A stretch of DNA of 64,000 nt, taken from NCBI RefSeq assembly GCF_017255415.1, contig NZ_JAFJZZ010000005.1, positions 124,001 to 188,000 of the forward strand, written 5' to 3'. Shown piece by piece: positions 51,487-60,428 of the stretch. Both the position numbers and the translations under genes were made by a program. The DNA comes from Clostridium aminobutyricum. GTDB taxonomy: Bacteria; Bacillota; Clostridia; Peptostreptococcales; Anaerovoracaceae. The first letter of the stretch is position 1. Every line of letters starts with the position of its first letter. Under the pieces are notes generated by a model, which did no database searches, had not been told where the DNA came from, and worked only from the letters and a program-made list of their open reading frames with translations.

Positions 51487-52434
51487 TTGAAAAAAGTAAG
51501 CAACAAAATTATTATTTTTTCTATCGCCATTTCATTAATACTATTGCCTTTTTTACTGCAGGTTATCAATACGTATTTACTTCACATCGCTATAACAATT
51601 GGCGTTTATATTATACTTTCTCTTAGTTTGAATGTGATTGTGGGATATGCAGGACAGTTTGCTCTTGGACACGCCGCCTTTTATGGCATAGGCGCTTATG
51701 TCTCTGCCTTAGCTATGGTGAATTTTAAACTTTCCTTTTGGCTGGCATTACCGTTGGCAGCTATTGTTACAGGGATATTCGGGCTTCTTTTAGGAAGTCC
51801 AGTTATTCGGCTGAAAGGAGATTACTTAGGGATCGTGACCTTGGGATTTGGAGAAATCGTGCGCATGATTTTTATTAACTGGATAGATGTGACCAAAGGG
51901 CCAATGGGGATTACGAGTATACCTTCTCCTCATATATTCGAGTATACCTTCAATAATAAAATCGATTTCTATTTTCTGATAGTAATATTGGATATTATAA
52001 CGATATTTATTATAAGCCGTATTGTTTATTCCGGAATTGGGTTAAATCTTTTAACCATTCGTGAGGATGAAACGGTAGCAAGATCAATCGGCATAAAGCC
52101 TACTAAATATAAGTTGATGGCATTTACAATCGGCGCTTTCTTTGCAGGAGCAGCCGGAGCCTTTTGGGCAGGATATATTTCTTTTATAAGTCCGGATGCG
52201 TTTAAATATATAGATTCGGTTAACATACTTGCAATGGTTGTATTGGGAGGAACTGCCAGCATCCCGGGATCAATTTTAGGTGCAGTAATTCTTACGATAG
52301 CCCCTGAAATTCTGCGATATGCCAGTGACTATAGAATGATGCTGATGGGGATTGCTATTGTAGTGATGATGATTTTTAAGCCTTCTGGATTTTGGGGAGA
52401 AAAACATCGCAAATATAATTTCTATGGCCAATAA
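51487..52434 (+). CDS. livM: Branched-chain amino acid-type ABC permease LivM
   Basis: A 315-residue permease with about eight to ten helices. LSLNVIVGYAGQFALGHAAFYGIGAY (in pieces), RLKGDYLGIVTLGFGEI and VLGGTASIPGSILGAV are typical of LivM. TTG 51487 starts ten bases after the livH stop. Confidence 0.93.
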   Translation: MKKVSNKIIIFSIAISLILLPFLLQVINTYLLHIAITIGVYIILSLSLNVIVGYAGQFALGHAAFYGIGAYVSALAMVNFKLSFWLALPLAAIVTGIFGLLLGSPVIRLKGDYLGIVTLGFGEIVRMIFINWIDVTKGPMGITSIPSPHIFEYTFNNKIDFYFLIVILDIITIFIISRIVYSGIGLNLLTIREDETVARSIGIKPTKYKLMAFTIGAFFAGAAGAFWAGYISFISPDAFKYIDSVNILAMVVLGGTASIPGSILGAVILTIAPEILRYASDYRMMLMGIAIVVMMIFKPSGFWGEKHRKYNFYGQ

Positions 52435-52448
52435 GGGGGTGTTTTGTT

Positions 52449-53219
52449 TTGGTACCTGTTGTAAAAGTAGAGAAGGTCACTGTAAAATTTGGAGGATTAA
52501 TAGCTTTAAGTGAAATTGATTTTTGTGTAAATAAAGGAGAAATAACCGCATTGATCGGACCTAATGGTGCGGGGAAAACGACTCTTTTTAATTTACTCAC
52601 TGGGATCTATAGGCCAAATTCAGGAGCTATTTATTATAAAGGACAAAATATTAATAAATTAGAAACTTTTGATAGAGTAAAAATTGGAATCGCGCGTACC
52701 TTTCAAAATATTAGATTGATAAAAAATTTTACAACATTAGAAAATGTGTTAGTTGCTCATAGGTTATGTAATACAGAGAGTATTTTACATTCGATTTTTT
52801 GTTCGCTGGAAACTCGTAATAAACGTTCGGCAGTTTTGCAGGAATGCTTGGATGCGCTTAAAATTGTTGGAATTGAAACAAAAAAAGAGGAACTTGCAAG
52901 TAATTTACCATACGGAGAACAACGGCTTGTTGAAATCGCTCGTGCAATTGCAACAAAGTGTGAAGTATTACTTTTAGATGAGCCCGCTGCGGGAATGAAT
53001 GCAATCGAAAAAAAGAAATTAATGGAGTTAATTAAGGTTTTATCTAAAAAACATAATATAGAAATTATTTTAATTGAACATGATATCAACTTTGTAATGG
53101 AATTAGCAGATAAGATCATAGTTCTGGATCATGGTGACAAAATTGCAGAAGGTATTGGGACAGAAGTGAAGAATAACCCTAAAGTAATCAGCGCCTATTT
53201 GGGAGAGGAGGAAGAATAA
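52449..53219 (+). CDS. livG: ABC ATPase LivG
   Basis: A 256-residue ATPase: Walker A GPNGAGKTT, ARTFQNIRL Q-loop, LPYGEQRLVEIARAIA signature, LLLDEPAAGMN Walker B and IEHD switch, with the long insertion typical of LivG. TTG 52449 follows GGGGGTG. It overlaps nothing and ends one base before livF. Confidence 0.93.
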   Translation: MVPVVKVEKVTVKFGGLIALSEIDFCVNKGEITALIGPNGAGKTTLFNLLTGIYRPNSGAIYYKGQNINKLETFDRVKIGIARTFQNIRLIKNFTTLENVLVAHRLCNTESILHSIFCSLETRNKRSAVLQECLDALKIVGIETKKEELASNLPYGEQRLVEIARAIATKCEVLLLDEPAAGMNAIEKKKLMELIKVLSKKHNIEIILIEHDINFVMELADKIIVLDHGDKIAEGIGTEVKNNPKVISAYLGEEEE

Positions 53220-53220
53220 A

Positions 53221-53952
53221 GTGGACCGGTTAGATATTGGTGATGATATTATATTAGATATTAGAGATTTGTCTATCAGCTACGGAGTTGTTCCGGCAGT
53301 GAAAGCGATTAATTTGAAAATCAAAAGGGGTCAAATTGTGAGCCTTATCGGAACAAATGGCTCTGGAAAAACTACTACTCTTCGGGCGATTTCAGGGCTT
53401 GCTAAAGTGAATGGAGGTCAAATTATTTTTGAAGGAAACGATTTGACAAACAGTGATACATATAAGATCGTTGAAATGGGGATTTCACATGTGCCCGAGG
53501 GGAGAGGGGTGTTCCCGAACCTAACGGTATTAGATAATTTAATAATTGGTGCATTCATTAGAAACGACAAAGAAGGAGTGAAGCAAGATCTACAGGAAGT
53601 ATTTTCATTTTTTCCCCATTTAGAGAAAAGAAAAAATCAACTTGCAGGAACTCTAAGCGGAGGTGAGCAGCAGATGCTTGCCATAGGACGTGCAATTATG
53701 GCGAAACCAAAGTTACTTCTCTTAGATGAGCCTTCAATGGGTTTGGCGCCAATAATAGTAAAAGAAATATTTAAAGTAATAAAGCAAGTAAATGATAAAG
53801 GAACAACTATTTTATTAGTTGAACAGAATTCAAAGATGGCTTTATCGATTGCAAATTACGGATATGTACTTGAGACCGGTAAGATTGTAGCGGAGGGTAA
53901 TGTTGAGGATTTAAAAAGGAATGACTTAATAAGAACGATATACTTAGGATAA
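53221..53952 (+). CDS. livF: ABC ATPase LivF
   Basis: A 243-residue ATPase: Walker A GTNGSGKTT (Thr in place of the more usual Pro), HVPEGRGVFPNLTV, signature LSGGEQQMLAIGRAIM, Walker B LLLDEPSMGLAP. GTG 53221 follows GGAGGAAG. With LivG it powers the importer. Confidence 0.93.
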   Translation: MDRLDIGDDIILDIRDLSISYGVVPAVKAINLKIKRGQIVSLIGTNGSGKTTTLRAISGLAKVNGGQIIFEGNDLTNSDTYKIVEMGISHVPEGRGVFPNLTVLDNLIIGAFIRNDKEGVKQDLQEVFSFFPHLEKRKNQLAGTLSGGEQQMLAIGRAIMAKPKLLLLDEPSMGLAPIIVKEIFKVIKQVNDKGTTILLVEQNSKMALSIANYGYVLETGKIVAEGNVEDLKRNDLIRTIYLG

Positions 53953-53970
53953 ATGGACAGGAGGAAAAAA

Positions 53971-54468
53971 ATGTGCACTCAAGAAGAGAAAGAGGAGAAA
54001 AATCTAGAACCGGTATCGATGTATAATATAGCAGCAAAACTGTTTGCCCATGTTGCAAAGGCAGTTATTGATAAATATGGTGAAGAAGCATGTGAAACAA
54101 TAAAAGATGGCGTGAATGCGTTTGGGGAAGAAAGGGGAAGAGAGATAGCAAGAAGAGCTGCCGTTATGGGTGAAAGTAATAAAATAGATAATTACCTTAA
54201 AAACTATGATATGGCTAGAAGTGAACTTTTTGAATACGAAACAATCTTTAAGAATCAGAAGATAGAACAAAATTTTACAAAATGTGTTTTTGCGGAGCAG
54301 TGGCAAAATGATGGGATGGAAGAATATGGGATTTTATATTGTGAGGCTGTAGATCCAGCTATAGCAAGAGGATTTAATGAAAATCTTGAAGTTATCCATG
54401 ATAAACATTTTTTTAAAGACGGCTCATGCCATTTTTGCTTTTACATGAAATCTGACATTGACAAATAG
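53971..54468 (+). CDS. L-2-amino-thiazoline-4-carboxylic acid (ATC) hydrolase-family protein
   Basis: A 165-residue protein resembling the ATC-hydrolase family: AAKLFAHVAKAVIDKYGEEA, an Arg-rich stretch GEERGREIARRAA, and a C-terminal EYGILYCEAVDPAIARGFN followed by the Cys pair CHFC. ATC hydrolase opens the thiazoline ring to N-carbamoyl-cysteine in Pseudomonas. ATG 53971 follows GGAGG. It lies 18 bases after livF and 27 before an M20 amidohydrolase, which would be the next step. Many members of the family are annotated only by similarity. Confidence 0.65.
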   Translation: MCTQEEKEEKNLEPVSMYNIAAKLFAHVAKAVIDKYGEEACETIKDGVNAFGEERGREIARRAAVMGESNKIDNYLKNYDMARSELFEYETIFKNQKIEQNFTKCVFAEQWQNDGMEEYGILYCEAVDPAIARGFNENLEVIHDKHFFKDGSCHFCFYMKSDIDK

Positions 54469-54495
54469 AAGAATGATTTTGAAAAGAGGACTGTA

Positions 54496-55728
54496 ATGAA
54501 AACGAACACAGAGAGACTATTTCTTCACCTATTAGAACTGGGTAAGGTTGGAGAAAAGGAAAATGGAGGGATCACTCGTCTTTCTTTTACAGAAGAAGAA
54601 AAACAGGCAAAAGAGCTAGTTAAAGCCTATATGAAAGAGGCAGGACTTCTAGTAAGAGAAGATTCTGTGGGAAATCTGATTGGAAGGAAAGAAGGAACCA
54701 ATGCAAATGCTCCAGTAATATTAATAGGGTCACACCTTGATTCTGTACCGGATGGTGGTAAATTTGATGGGAGTCTGGGTGTTCTTGCAGGCATAGAAGT
54801 GTTACATAGTTTGATGGAGCAGAAAATTAAAACGACGCATCCGATTGAAGTAATTGCTTTTAAAGATGAAGAGGGAGCCCGCTTTGGATGCGGAATGATT
54901 GGAAGCCGCGCGATCACCGGAAAATTAGGCCTTGAATTATTAAAACAGGTAGATGCTTCAGGCATCTCAATGGCAGAGGCCATGAAAGAAACCGGATTGG
55001 ACATTGCAGAGATAGTTGACTTAGCAAGGAATCCGGAATGTGTAAAAGCATATATCGAACTGCATATTGAACAAGGCAAAGTTTTAGAAGACCATCATTT
55101 ACCTATAGGAATTGTATCGGGCATTGCAGGCCCTGTGTGGATGAATTTTACCTTAATAGGAGAAGCAGGGCATGCAGGGGCGACGCCGATGAATGTACGC
55201 AGAGATCCGATTGTTGCGGGTGCTAAAATTATTACTTATATTAATAATCGAACGAAAAGATATCCCGATGCTGTTGCGACAATAGGGCAAATAAACATAT
55301 TGCCCAATGCAATAAATGTGATTCCCAGTCAAATGGAATTCAGTTTGGATTTGCGTGATGTCCATGAGGCAACGAGAGATAAAATAGAAATATTGATTCG
55401 ATCTTATGCTGAAAAAATTTGCGATCGGCATGGCATAAAACTTGATATCAATATTTTACAGCGGGTTTCTCCAAGTCTATGTAATTCTGAAATTTGTAAT
55501 ATCATAGAAGAAGGATGTAAAGAGGCTGGAGAAGAACCCTTTTATTTAGTGAGTGGTGCCGGCCACGATGGGATGCAATTTAAAGATTTTTGTCCAGTAG
55601 GAATGATTTTTGTGAGATCAAGAAACGGAATCAGTCATAGAGCTGACGAGTGGAGCTCCCAAGAGGATTGTGGGGCAGGAACAGAGGTCCTATATAATAC
55701 CATCCTAAAATTAGATAAGTATACTTAA
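54496..55728 (+). CDS. M20-family N-carbamoyl-L-amino acid hydrolase (possibly N-carbamoyl-L-cysteine amidohydrolase)
   Basis: A 410-residue metallo-amidohydrolase of the allantoate/N-carbamoyl-amino-acid branch. The metal ligands appear in GSHLDSVPDGGKFDG, the general base pair in FKDEEGARFG, then LHIEQGKVLE, and a dimerisation domain (about 205-325), closing with SGAGHDGMQF and SHRADEW. Such enzymes release the amino acid plus CO2 and ammonia. The neighbouring ATC-family gene points to N-carbamoyl-L-cysteine as substrate; hydantoin or ureide breakdown is the alternative. Confidence 0.85.
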   Translation: MKTNTERLFLHLLELGKVGEKENGGITRLSFTEEEKQAKELVKAYMKEAGLLVREDSVGNLIGRKEGTNANAPVILIGSHLDSVPDGGKFDGSLGVLAGIEVLHSLMEQKIKTTHPIEVIAFKDEEGARFGCGMIGSRAITGKLGLELLKQVDASGISMAEAMKETGLDIAEIVDLARNPECVKAYIELHIEQGKVLEDHHLPIGIVSGIAGPVWMNFTLIGEAGHAGATPMNVRRDPIVAGAKIITYINNRTKRYPDAVATIGQINILPNAINVIPSQMEFSLDLRDVHEATRDKIEILIRSYAEKICDRHGIKLDINILQRVSPSLCNSEICNIIEEGCKEAGEEPFYLVSGAGHDGMQFKDFCPVGMIFVRSRNGISHRADEWSSQEDCGAGTEVLYNTILKLDKYT

Positions 55729-55742
55729 TTTATTTGTAATAG

Positions 55743-55779
55743 AAAAGCAGTCGAGACATAAAGTTGACCGACTGCTTTT
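55743..55779. terminator. Bidirectional terminator between the M20 and IclR genes
   Basis: An 11-bp perfect stem AAAAGCAGTCG/CGACTGCTTTT (55743-55753 with 55769-55779). The A-rich and T-rich ends serve both converging genes. Confidence 0.85.
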
Positions 55780-55783
55780 GAAA

Positions 55784-56554
55784 TTATTTTTTAAAATAGC
55801 CAAAGCTATTAGAGATGCTATTACCAGCTGCTAATAAGTCAACGAAGATTTCTTGCTCTTTTTCTTTCATTCGGATAGTTGGTCCAACAATACTGATTGT
55901 GCCCAAGACGCGATTTTTCACATCCATTATAGCAACAGAGATGCTATAGGCCCCTAATTCGATCTCTTCATCTTCGATACCAAAACCCTGATTCTTAGTT
56001 TTTCTAAGGTCTTCGATCAATTGTTGTCGATTGATAATGGTCTTGTTTGTATACGGAATAAATTTATATCCATTTAAATATCTATCTAATTGATCTGATG
56101 ACAAATTTGCCAATATTGCTTTACCGGATGCGGCGGCATGCATCGGAAGGCTCCCACCGGCTTTGGAACTCATTATTAAATAAGTATGTGGGGACTCAAT
56201 CTTATCTATGCAATAAATTTCGCCATTACGATAAGAATATAAATGAGTTGTTTCATTATATTTTTTAGTCAAATCAATCAAATAAGGATGGCCTATTTTT
56301 TTAAAATCGAGACTTTCTGAAACAATATTCCCCTTTAGAAGGAACTTAATCCCTAGTTTGTATTTTCCGTTATCGAGATCTTTATCAATATACGAATGAG
56401 CAACTAATGTGTTAATGATACCATGAACGGTACTGATATTCAGATTGAGTTTCTCACTGATTTGGCTTAGTGATAATTCTAAATTTAAAGAATCGAAACA
56501 ATCAAAGATTCTTGCGGCTCTTTCAACAGACTGTATTAAATTTTTTTCGCTCAA
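55784..56554 (-). CDS. IclR-family transcriptional regulator
   Basis: A 256-residue regulator: winged helix (ELSLSQISEKLNLNISTVHGIINTL, in pieces, about 25-65) and C-terminal effector domain (about 80-250) with SSKAGGSLPMHAAASGKAILA and GIEDEEIELGAYSISVAI. TTG 56554 follows GGAGGT. Convergent with the liv/ATC operon and downstream of the amidohydrolase gene, it may control either; the inducer is unknown. Confidence 0.9.
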   Translation of the reverse strand: MSEKNLIQSVERAARIFDCFDSLNLELSLSQISEKLNLNISTVHGIINTLVAHSYIDKDLDNGKYKLGIKFLLKGNIVSESLDFKKIGHPYLIDLTKKYNETTHLYSYRNGEIYCIDKIESPHTYLIMSSKAGGSLPMHAAASGKAILANLSSDQLDRYLNGYKFIPYTNKTIINRQQLIEDLRKTKNQGFGIEDEEIELGAYSISVAIMDVKNRVLGTISIVGPTIRMKEKEQEIFVDLLAAGNSISNSFGYFKK

Positions 56555-56790
56555 ACTACTACCTCCATTTCAAGCTTAAAAAGCTATAATAATATGTTCG
56601 TCTATTTAAGTGGTAAAGTCAACATTTTTTCGCATAAATAAAATGCAAAAAAGACATAAATATATTTCTTAGTCAAGAGATTGCTAATATTTAATGACTT
56701 TTGTTCTGACAGAAGTGATTCTAAACTTAATAAGTTAAGAATCGGAAAGCCAGGATTCAATGCATCCATTTTCGAAGAGTGAAAACGAAA

Positions 56791-56874
56791 AGAAAAAAAG
56801 AAAGAGGGCATCTTAAAATATGCAGCGGCATTGGTTGCCCAAATGAATGCATGAGTTATTTCAGGATACCCTCT
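56791..56874 (-). terminator. Minus-strand terminator after the amidohydrolase gene
   Basis: On the minus strand AGAGGGTATC (56865-56874) pairs with GATGCCCTCT (56803-56812, one T-G pair), with a smaller inner stem, followed by TTCTTTTTTTC. The rest of the 427-bp gap 56555-56981 shows no convincing gene. Confidence 0.6.
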
Positions 56875-56981
56875 GATATAAAATTTAAAATCTATTTTCT
56901 TAGATGACAGGCTTATCATCCTTAAAGCAAAACGATAGCTGTTTAAAATTTCGAATCTAAACTTAATAACTTATGACCAAA

Positions 56982-58235
56982 TTATAAAGTGAATTGCTTT
57001 TTTATGATGCTTCCTTCTTTCATGATAATCTCCATATTATCGACGGCAATGGTTCGGATATTTTCCAGAGGATTTCCGTTTATAACGAGCAAATCAGCAT
57101 ATTTACCGGATTCCAATGTACCGGTGATGGCATCAACCTTCAACATTTCCGCACCTGTCTTAGTCGCAGATACAATGGTTTCCATCGGAGAAATACCTGC
57201 CTTTTCAACGAAGGAAATCATTTCACCTATAGCGGTTATACCGTATGGGGTAAGCGTCGAACAGAAAGAATCGGAACCGATGGTCAAGCCGATTCCTTTT
57301 GCTTGTGCCTTACGCAAGTTTTCATATACTCGATTGAGTTCTTTTTCTGCAACTGTTTCCCCTTCATATTGATCATGAACCGCAGGAATATAGGGAGGCG
57401 CATAGGTTTTAAACCATTCGTTTAAAAATTGTATGGTGGGGCAGAAATAGATTCCCTTTTCAGCCATGATGTCTAAGCATTCATCATTCAATGTTTGGCC
57501 GTGAATGATGAGGTGAACGCCGGCTTTTACAGAGTCAAGCGCACCGCTGTATCCTTCCGCGTGGGACCAAACCGGAATGCCAATCATGTTGCACTCATCT
57601 ACAACAGCTTGAATTTCTTCTATAGTATAATGTTGGTCTAGTTTTTGATCCCAGCGCCATATACCGCCCCCGGTTGACCAAATTTTAATTGCATCCGGTT
57701 CTTCTCGAAGTCTTCTGCGTACTGCTTTACGAAGTTCCCACGGACCATCTACGCGTTCCGCCCAAGGGTGAGACTGCTCGTTATACCAAAGAGGAAGTCG
57801 GTGACTGTCACCATGACCACAAGTTCGTGCAAATCCTTGCCCTGTTCCGATAATACGCGGCCCGCTCATGACGCCGGCTTCAACCATATTACGGATATGT
57901 AGACCCGAACGAGATATTTCGCCGACCGTGGTTAAACCTCGTTCCAGACATTCATGGGCTTGCTGCACTGCAACAACCGTTTTCTGAATCGGATCTTCTA
58001 AAACCCAGTCGCTGTCATTATCCGTTAAGTTACCGGAAAAATGCAAATGCGTATCAATGAGTCCGGGCATGATCGTTTTTCCCGTGATATCAACGGATTC
58101 GTATTCGTCTCCAAATGGCTGGGCAGGACCGGCATACTGAATTTTCTTATTGTCGATCAATACGAGAGAATTCTCAATCGGTTCAGCACCAGTACCATCA
58201 ATTAGCAGTCCTCCGAAAAGGGCAGTTTTTTTCAT
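56982..58235 (-). CDS. Amidohydrolase, imidazolonepropionase/prolidase-like
   Basis: A 417-residue metal-dependent hydrolase of the amidohydrolase superfamily. The metal centre is formed by DTHLHF, the Lys in AIKIWSTGGG, WSHAEG, IIHGQ and IGSDSF; the N- and C-terminal beta strands (GGLLIDGTG; ADLLVINGNPLENI) complete the fold. This subgroup includes Xaa-Pro dipeptidases and imidazolonepropionase-like enzymes with mostly unknown substrates. GAGGATG precedes the ATG. The gene is single; an extended -10 box TGATATAAT on the minus strand lies at 58306-58314. Confidence 0.88.
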   Translation of the reverse strand: MKKTALFGGLLIDGTGAEPIENSLVLIDNKKIQYAGPAQPFGDEYESVDITGKTIMPGLIDTHLHFSGNLTDNDSDWVLEDPIQKTVVAVQQAHECLERGLTTVGEISRSGLHIRNMVEAGVMSGPRIIGTGQGFARTCGHGDSHRLPLWYNEQSHPWAERVDGPWELRKAVRRRLREEPDAIKIWSTGGGIWRWDQKLDQHYTIEEIQAVVDECNMIGIPVWSHAEGYSGALDSVKAGVHLIIHGQTLNDECLDIMAEKGIYFCPTIQFLNEWFKTYAPPYIPAVHDQYEGETVAEKELNRVYENLRKAQAKGIGLTIGSDSFCSTLTPYGITAIGEMISFVEKAGISPMETIVSATKTGAEMLKVDAITGTLESGKYADLLVINGNPLENIRTIAVDNMEIIMKEGSIIKKQFTL

Positions 58236-58305
58236 GTTTCATCCTCGCTTTCTCTGCTATGTCAGCTGTGTACTAACATTATTAAATGGGTATAAGATAA
58301 ATTGA

Positions 58306-58321
58306 TTATATCATACAAGCA
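58306..58321 (-). repeat. Fragment matching the end of the double-hairpin repeat
   Basis: TTATATCATACAAGCA is identical to 10554-10569, the outer end of the dispersed repeat. On the minus strand it includes TGATATAAT, placed as an extended -10 for the amidohydrolase gene. It may be a repeat remnant or just a similar promoter. Confidence 0.4.
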
Positions 58322-58405
58322 ACGATATATTTTATGAAATTATTATAGCATATTTTGCAAAAATATTTTAATATAGTACTAGATGACAAGAAAGGTGGAA
58401 TAATC

Positions 58406-60274
58406 ATGGCAATCAGACAAACGGCATACGATAACTTAATGGCTGGTATAAATAAGAATATAGATTTTAGTAATGCCTTCAACATGATTATAAATAACCC
58501 ATATAGAATTCTGGGGGCTTCTACTTTCCTCGATGAGAATCAGTTATTGGAACTTTACAAACAATGGGAAAAGGCTCCCGATAAATATAAGTCTCAATTT
58601 GATAAAACAAAACTTGGCGCCCCTAAACGTACAAAAGAAGCTATGGATTGGGCTTTAGAAAATGCGGACAGTTATGTCTATAAGCTTTTTTGGTTCTCAG
58701 ATCCTGAAATTGCCGTACGATTGGGGAATAAAGGAGACTTTATTGAATTTTTTGGTAAAAAACGGAGCGTAAATACAACAGACTATAATAGCTTCTTATC
58801 ACAATATATGTTTCTATGTGTATTTGACCGAGACTTTACCATGGTGGAACAATGGGGCATCCTATTGAATCTGATTAACGACTTATTAAATGTTTCTGTA
58901 GGCAGATTTTGGGGGTTTTTCAGCGGCAACAAGATTGAGGCAATTGACAATAATAAGATGGCCTTCTTATATAATGAATTTAAAGATAATATTTTATTTC
59001 CTATCCGGGAGATTATTACCCAAAAAAGTGCTAAAACGGATTTAAATGAAGTGATACATATACATTCCGTTATTAAAAGTGTCGAACATCCAAGCCTTCA
59101 GTTTGCTAAACTGGAAACGATCATTTATGAGCGGTTTGAAAAATGGTTTGTGAAAGAATCCGATTACGTAAACAATGTATTGTTAGGCAAAGTAACAGAT
59201 GTAAATGCTACGTCGATGGAAGAAAAACTGGCTTTGACCAATGCTTATAATTATATAGTCAATGACCTCGCACCGGAATTTAAAAAGCTGGTAAATGAAA
59301 TTATACCCGAAGAACATTCCATGAACACGCGGCTGAGAATGATGTTTTCAGGTAAATTCATCGTGGTATCTAAGATTCTCAGCAATTCCGGGCTCTACCA
59401 CGAGAGCTTGAATTTATGCCAGCTGTTCAACGAACTGTTTGAGGATGAGTACATTTCCGGCGAGATTGCAAAGTTGAATTTAATCATCAAACAAGAAGAG
59501 ACAACCCGTATGAAGCAGCATGCCCCCACAGGGCCTAAAAATAGGGAATTCTTTGATGAAGAGAATAAAGGCTTAGCACCGCCTTCCGGCTTGGGAGAAC
59601 TAGAAGAACTGGAAAAAGAACGAAAACAAGAGTTTTTTAATCGGGGTTCCAAAGCAAAGGGAATTGATTATAAGGAAGTTATTCAAGATGTATTGAACAA
59701 TGAGCTTCGATTAGTAAAAAAGGAAGAAGAAAAAGAGGCTATTCCTTTCGTTGAAATTGCAGCAGCTGCTGCAGAAGCAGAAGCAGAAGCTAATGCAAGA
59801 CGTATTAAAGAGGCAATAGAAGAATATCAAAAGAAGCATGAACAGGAAATTAATGAAAAACTAGAGACACTGAATCGGGAATATAAAAGAAGTATGAGAC
59901 GGTGGGGCACCGTTATATTTGTGATGATAGCCTTCATGGCGGCTGCCTTAGGTTACGTTTTCTATGAAATTTTACAGGACGGCACAGAAATCACAGCCAG
60001 TGCCTTGGTGCATGTGGATTCCAGCAAAGTAAAACAGTTGGAGAATACATTGGATGAAGAGAAAGCGGCTATCGATGCGGCAAAAGCAAATATGGATTCT
60101 ATCAAGGAAGAGATGACCACCTTAGAAGCTCAATATAAAGAAACCAACGATAAACAATATGCGGAGGCTTTTGCAGCCAAGCAAGAAACGTATGATAAGT
60201 TATCAGAGGAATATAAGCAAACAATAGATAGTTATAATGCTCATTTAGAGGAATATAACTCCATGAAGCAGTAA
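58406..60274 (+). CDS. Membrane protein with divergent J-domain-like N terminus and coiled coils
   Basis: A 622-residue protein of no family I can name. Near residue 30 it has NPYRILG, followed about 50 residues later by a helix leading to KLFWFSD; this resembles divergent J-domain-like modules. The middle (about 100-370) is helical. A charged, Ala/Glu-rich coiled coil (about 440-510) precedes one membrane helix (about 515-540, WGTVIFVMIAFMAAALGYVF), and a second coiled coil fills the C terminus. AAAGGTGG precedes ATG 58406. It lies upstream of envelope and cytoskeleton genes, suggesting a scaffold role, which is inference. Confidence 0.6.
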   Translation: MAIRQTAYDNLMAGINKNIDFSNAFNMIINNPYRILGASTFLDENQLLELYKQWEKAPDKYKSQFDKTKLGAPKRTKEAMDWALENADSYVYKLFWFSDPEIAVRLGNKGDFIEFFGKKRSVNTTDYNSFLSQYMFLCVFDRDFTMVEQWGILLNLINDLLNVSVGRFWGFFSGNKIEAIDNNKMAFLYNEFKDNILFPIREIITQKSAKTDLNEVIHIHSVIKSVEHPSLQFAKLETIIYERFEKWFVKESDYVNNVLLGKVTDVNATSMEEKLALTNAYNYIVNDLAPEFKKLVNEIIPEEHSMNTRLRMMFSGKFIVVSKILSNSGLYHESLNLCQLFNELFEDEYISGEIAKLNLIIKQEETTRMKQHAPTGPKNREFFDEENKGLAPPSGLGELEELEKERKQEFFNRGSKAKGIDYKEVIQDVLNNELRLVKKEEEKEAIPFVEIAAAAAEAEAEANARRIKEAIEEYQKKHEQEINEKLETLNREYKRSMRRWGTVIFVMIAFMAAALGYVFYEILQDGTEITASALVHVDSSKVKQLENTLDEEKAAIDAAKANMDSIKEEMTTLEAQYKETNDKQYAEAFAAKQETYDKLSEEYKQTIDSYNAHLEEYNSMKQ

Positions 60275-60428
60275 AAACCTATTGTTTTTTACCTATTATT
60301 GTGATAAAATTTCTTCATATGTTTACATTTTATGTATTTATTAAATTAGAACTTATGTAAATTTGTAGTTTTTGCGTTGGACTGGTTTATCTAATGTGCG
60401 GTCAGTAATTCTAAAATAAAGAAAGAGT

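Noticed and set aside
56602-56919. 105-codon minus-strand open frame between the amidohydrolase and IclR genes
   Set aside because: It has no good ribosome-binding site, contains the likely terminator hairpin, and its composition (Phe/Ser/Lys-rich, no recognisable motif) looks like chance in AT-rich DNA.
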